From Bacteroidota bacterium (lineage in GTDB: Bacteria; Bacteroidota; Bacteroidia; B-17B0; Aurantibacillaceae), in contig JAUXZS010000020.1 in NCBI GenBank assembly GCA_030692515.1, forward strand, positions 558,001 through 622,000: a stretch of 64,000 nucleotides of DNA, read 5' to 3'. Positions within the stretch are counted from its first letter, which is position 1, and each line of letters begins with the position of its first letter. Position numbers and translations under genes: made by a program. The notes below the pieces were generated by a model, which ran no database searches, was not told where the DNA came from, and worked only from the letters and a program-made list of their open reading frames with translations. Positions 59,940-64,000 of this stretch are shown here, one piece after another.

Positions 59940-60077
59940 ATGAAACAAATTTATAAAATAATTGGCTTTGTTTTTACTCTAATAATTACTTTTTACGAAA
60001 TTAAAGGTGCGGTAAATAGATATAACCTGCGCATCAAGAACAAGGTTGATGTTGCCCGATTCCAGTTTATTGATTAA
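59940..60077 (+). CDS. Small hypothetical protein (45 aa; not in the supplied ORF track)
   Basis: MKQIYKIIGFVFTLIITFYEIKGAVNRYNLRIKNKVDVARFQFID*; hydrophobic N-terminus. Confidence 0.35.
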   Translation: MKQIYKIIGFVFTLIITFYEIKGAVNRYNLRIKNKVDVARFQFID

Positions 60078-60104
60078 TGTAAAACTAAATTCGATTAAAA
60101 AATA

Positions 60105-60120
60105 AATGATAGGTATCATT
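60105..60120. promoter_or_regulatory. Operator-like palindrome upstream of the P-type ATPase
   Basis: AATGATA-GG-TATCATT, i.e. TGAT-N4-ATCA half-sites, about 49 nt before the start codon. Confidence 0.5.
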
Positions 60121-60168
60121 AACATAATTATGTAACTTAAACAGTATTAAATTTATAATCTTTGTAAG

Positions 60169-62604
60169 ATGGAGAAATTAGCAGATACAAAAATTTATTT
60201 ACCCTTAGAAAATGTTGAAAGCGAACATTGCGCTTTAATTGTAGACAAAGGTTTGGATAAAGTTGAAGGAATTACAAAACATAAAGTTGAACTAAACAAT
60301 AATCGTGCTTTAATTGAAGGTAAAGATATTGAAGCTTTAATTCCTAAAGCGGTAAAACAAATTCGCGATTTAGGTTATAATGTAACAACAGTTAAAAAAA
60401 ATTATCCTGTTTTAAATATGACTTGCGCTTCATGCGCCAATAGTTCACAAGGCATTTTACAAATGCAAAAAGGTGTGGTTTCTGCTTCTGTAAATTTTGC
60501 AAACAATTTAGCTACTATAGAATTTATTCCAACTATTACCGATGCGCATAAATTAAAAGCAACTTTGCAAAGCATTGGTTACGATTTAATGATTGATGAA
60601 ACTGAAGAAGCAAAAGAATCTCTCGAAGATATTCAACACAGCAATTATAAAGATTTACAAAAAAGAACAATTGGCGCAGTGGCATTTTCGTTACCAATAG
60701 TAATTTTGGCAATGGTGCCTTTTTTTATGCATCTACCTTATGTAAATTATATTATGTGGGCTTTGGCAAGTCCTGTAGTTTTTTGGTTTGGAAAACAATT
60801 TTATGTGGGCGCATATAAACAACTTAAACATGGCTCTGCCAATATGGATACTTTAGTAGCATTGAGTACCGGCGTTGCCTATTTGTTTAGTGTGTTTAAC
60901 ACCTTGTTTCCAGAATACTGGCAAAACAAAGGACTTGAGTCCCATGTTTATTTTGAAGCGGCGGCTGTTGTTATTGCATTTATTTTGATAGGAAAATTAT
61001 TAGAGGAAAAAGCAAAAGGAAATACCTCATCTGCAATAAAAAAATTAATGGGCTTGCAACCAAAAACTGTTACCGTTATTCATGAAGGCGGACATCAAAT
61101 GCAAATGCCAATTGCTACTATAAAAGTTGGAGACACTTTACTAGTTAAACCCGGAGAAAAAATTGCGGTAGACGGCAGGGTTACCAACGGCAATTCTTAT
61201 GTGGATGAAAGCATGATTAGTGGCGAACCTATACCCGTTGAAAAAATAAACAACAGTAAAGTTTTTGCTGGAACAATTAATCAAAAAGGAAGTTTTCAGT
61301 TTAAAGCCGAAAAAGTTGGAGGCGATACGCTTTTATCGCAAATTATAAAAATGGTGCAGGATGCCCAAGGTAGTAAAGCACCGGTTCAAAAATTAGTAGA
61401 TAAAATTGCAGGGATATTTGTTCCGGTAGTAATAGTAATTGCAGTTGTAAGTTTAGTTGTTTGGATTTTACTCGGTGGTGATAATGGTTTTACGCAAGGC
61501 CTACTCGCCATGGTTACTGTTTTGGTAATTGCTTGCCCCTGCGCTTTAGGTTTAGCAACGCCAACCGCAATAATGGTTGGTGTAGGTAAAGGGGCCTCAA
61601 ATGGAATTTTAATTAAAGATGCCCAAAGTTTAGAGTTAGCAAAAAATATTAACGCCATTGTTTTAGATAAAACCGGAACTATTACAGAAGGTAAACCAAC
61701 TGTTACAGATTTAAAATGGTTTGAAACAGAGACAGAAGAAACACGAAATATTTTATATAGCATCGAAAAATCTTCAGAACATCCCCTTGCCGATTCTATT
61801 GTTAATCATCTTAATAAATCAGCAACATTTTTAAATGCCGTTACTATCGAAAACATTAGTGGTAAAGGAATACAAGGCATCCTTCAAAATAAAAAATATT
61901 TTATTGGTAATGAAATTCTCATTAGGGAAAAAAACATTTCTATTAATAATCTAGCTCAGAATTGGATAGATGAAAAACTTGAACTGGCAAACACAGTAAT
62001 CCTATTTAGCAACGAAACAAATTTGTTAGCAGCAATTTCTATTGCAGATAAAATTAAAGACACCTCGGCTGAAGCAATAAAACAATTGCAAACTAACGGC
62101 ATTGAGGTTTACATGCTTACCGGCGACAACGAGCAAACTGCAAAAGCAGTATCGCAGCAAACAGGAATTGAACATTTTAAAGCTAATGTATTACCAGCAC
62201 AAAAATCTGAATTCATTAAAGAGCTACAAGCAAAAGGTGAAATTGTGGCCATGGTAGGCGATGGTATAAATGACAGTAACGCATTGGCTCAAGCCGATGT
62301 GAGCATTGCAATGGGTAAAGGAAGTGATATTGCCATGGACGTTGCTAAAATGACAATCATATCTAGCGATTTAAATAAAATACCTCAAGCCATAAAATTA
62401 TCTAAGCATACTGTTTCAACTATTCGTCAGAATTTATTTTGGGCATTTATTTATAATATTATTGGTATTCCAATAGCCGCAGGTGTTTTATTTCCTATTA
62501 ATGGCTTTTTATTAGATCCTATGATTGCTGGTGCAGCCATGGCATTAAGCAGCGTAAGTGTTGTTACAAATAGTTTATTATTGAAAACAAAGTATTTGAT
62601 TTAA
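60169..62604 (+). CDS. copA: Heavy-metal (Cu-type) translocating P1B ATPase
   Basis: NMTCASCANSSQG HMA motif, CPCALGLATPTAIMVG, VLDKTGTITEGKPTV, SEHPLADSIV, GDGINDSNALAQADVSIAMG. Confidence 0.95.
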   Translation: MEKLADTKIYLPLENVESEHCALIVDKGLDKVEGITKHKVELNNNRALIEGKDIEALIPKAVKQIRDLGYNVTTVKKNYPVLNMTCASCANSSQGILQMQKGVVSASVNFANNLATIEFIPTITDAHKLKATLQSIGYDLMIDETEEAKESLEDIQHSNYKDLQKRTIGAVAFSLPIVILAMVPFFMHLPYVNYIMWALASPVVFWFGKQFYVGAYKQLKHGSANMDTLVALSTGVAYLFSVFNTLFPEYWQNKGLESHVYFEAAAVVIAFILIGKLLEEKAKGNTSSAIKKLMGLQPKTVTVIHEGGHQMQMPIATIKVGDTLLVKPGEKIAVDGRVTNGNSYVDESMISGEPIPVEKINNSKVFAGTINQKGSFQFKAEKVGGDTLLSQIIKMVQDAQGSKAPVQKLVDKIAGIFVPVVIVIAVVSLVVWILLGGDNGFTQGLLAMVTVLVIACPCALGLATPTAIMVGVGKGASNGILIKDAQSLELAKNINAIVLDKTGTITEGKPTVTDLKWFETETEETRNILYSIEKSSEHPLADSIVNHLNKSATFLNAVTIENISGKGIQGILQNKKYFIGNEILIREKNISINNLAQNWIDEKLELANTVILFSNETNLLAAISIADKIKDTSAEAIKQLQTNGIEVYMLTGDNEQTAKAVSQQTGIEHFKANVLPAQKSEFIKELQAKGEIVAMVGDGINDSNALAQADVSIAMGKGSDIAMDVAKMTIISSDLNKIPQAIKLSKHTVSTIRQNLFWAFIYNIIGIPIAAGVLFPINGFLLDPMIAGAAMALSSVSVVTNSLLLKTKYLI

Positions 62605-62651
62605 AAAAAGGAATTTTAGAGATAGTTTTGGCTTAAAGAAAATTATTAAAA

Positions 62652-64000
62652 TTAATTAATAATTACTTTAATGGTTTGTGAAATTCCTTCTGATTGTATA
62701 GTGCAATAATAAATGCCTTTAGCTGCTTGTTCTTTTAAATTAATTTGAACCTGATTATTTTCTAATGATTGCGAGTAATAAGTATTTTTAAAAATGATTT
62801 TTCCCGACTCAGAAACAATCACTACTTCTACCTCATGATTATTTTCGATTCCACTAAAATCAAAAGTAAATTGCCCGTTTCCTGGATTTGGAAATATTGA
62901 AAAAACTGTATTACGCGACTTTTCTATATTAACACTAACAATATTATACTCCTGAGAACTTGCATCTTTATTGTTTAGTTTTAATTTATAATAAGATACT
63001 CCATCAAGTGGCTCTTTATCTATTAACAAATAATTTATTGTTTGGTTTGAATTACCACTTGCTTGTTTAGTTCCAATATCATTAAAATTAATTCCATCAA
63101 GAGAACGCTTTACTGTAAAAAAATCGCTGTTTGCCTCGGTGGCAGTTGTCCATTTAACATGAACATTTTTATCTTGTAGTTGAGCCGTAAAATGTAATAA
63201 AGTAATTGGTAATGGCGTACTAGTTGAATTTATTGAAGCAACTGTGTAAAACGCTCCTCCCGTTGTTGGTAAAGAGGCTGTAAAATAAGGGGCAGCATAA
63301 GCTCCGGCAATAACTGAAGCTCCGGCAAAAACGGCAGAATTACTTACTAATAATCTTAAGTCACTTCCTGTTAAGGGTGCAATTCCCGACATATCAAATC
63401 TAACTGTAATAGAGTTTGCAATACCGGTACTTGTTTTTTGAAATTTCCATACGCGCTGTAATCTTGATTGAATTCCTGGAGGTACATCTGTAAAATTTGC
63501 ACCTGTTGGAATTGAAATTCCATTGTGTCCTGTAGCAAAAAATGAATTATCATTTGTAATTGCAGCTACATTGTCAACTATCAACATAGCATTCCCCGTA
63601 TTTGATCCGGCATCAACATCAGTATTCACGGATTTTCCTTGTGTTAATCCGGAAGCATCATCTCTTCCAATAACCGTTAAATTATTATGGTATAAATTAT
63701 TTGCTGCAAAATTCCATAATACTGTTGTGCCATTTGATGCAAGATAACTTCTTTCATCTAAGCCGGCTGTTGTAGTATTATCTGTTAATGTTACTCCATA
63801 TTTTATTGCTAAGTAAGATCTAACCTGCTGAATTTCTGTACTTGATAGCATGGTATTAAACACCATGATTTCGCTTAAGTTAGAATTAAAATGTTGACTG
63901 TACGCACCTGCTACATTTCTTCTAACACCCACTGTAATAAAATCCACATCTGCCGAACCGTTTATTGACGATTGATTCAGTCCGTTAATATCAGAAAGAG
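62652..64000 (-). CDS. T9SS type A sorting-domain protein, C-terminal part (N-terminus beyond the window)
   Basis: C-terminal VFSIFPNPGNGQFTFDFSG...GIYYCTIQSEGISQTIKVIIN; the reading frame remains open to base 64000 beyond the listed GTG start. Confidence 0.88.
   Translation of the reverse strand, partial: LSDINGLNQSSINGSADVDFITVGVRRNVAGAYSQHFNSNLSEIMVFNTMLSSTEIQQVRSYLAIKYGVTLTDNTTTAGLDERSYLASNGTTVLWNFAANNLYHNNLTVIGRDDASGLTQGKSVNTDVDAGSNTGNAMLIVDNVAAITNDNSFFATGHNGISIPTGANFTDVPPGIQSRLQRVWKFQKTSTGIANSITVRFDMSGIAPLTGSDLRLLVSNSAVFAGASVIAGAYAAPYFTASLPTTGGAFYTVASINSTSTPLPITLLHFTAQLQDKNVHVKWTTATEANSDFFTVKRSLDGINFNDIGTKQASGNSNQTINYLLIDKEPLDGVSYYKLKLNNKDASSQEYNIVSVNIEKSRNTVFSIFPNPGNGQFTFDFSGIENNHEVEVVIVSESGKIIFKNTYYSQSLENNQVQINLKEQAAKGIYYCTIQSEGISQTIKVIIN

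Noticed and set aside
61386-61763. 125-aa minus-strand ORF within copA
   Set aside because: Antisense shadow of the conserved CPC/DKTGT region.

Overview
64 kb window of an AT-rich Bacteroidota (Bacteroidetes) chromosome. The lineage call rests on T9SS type A sorting domains, TAnnTTTG-type promoter motifs, the fused SecDF and lineage-typical proteins. Most of the window is housekeeping: GlyRS (5' truncated by the window), SecA, SecDF, a UDP-glucuronate/UDP-xylose sugar block, DnaA, Hbd, IcmF-type mutase, MnmA, MetK, PurS, PssA, an ABC-F ATPase, an exonuclease-fused DnaE, a PpiD-like PPIase, Nif3, a C4 zinc-ribbon protein, tRNA-Val(TAC), an AsmA-like protein and a Cu-type P-ATPase. Accessory pieces are a RelE/ParE-type TA pair, a DUF4275-like protein, an ECF sigma/envelope-stress-like operon, a CoiA-like nuclease-type protein, a 2285-aa beta-helix/Ig T9SS protein and the C-terminal part of a second T9SS protein at the right edge. 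I saw no CRISPR array, rRNA, transposase or prophage. The observations most worth a second look are non-coding: (i) a truncated tRNA-Val copy whose D-loop carries a perfect 18-bp palindrome, directly upstream of the intact tRNA-Val; (ii) a ~160-bp tandem duplication that includes the last codons of dnaE and carries a CAGAT-rich inverted repeat; (iii) two diverged TGTCAT...ATGACA dispersed repeats; (iv) a TGAT-N4-ATCA operator-like palindrome in front of the P-type ATPase. No clearly new multi-gene system is evident. The best candidate for a poorly described functional module is the sigma/anti-sigma-like/Spy-like/OMP operon at 23256-26239.
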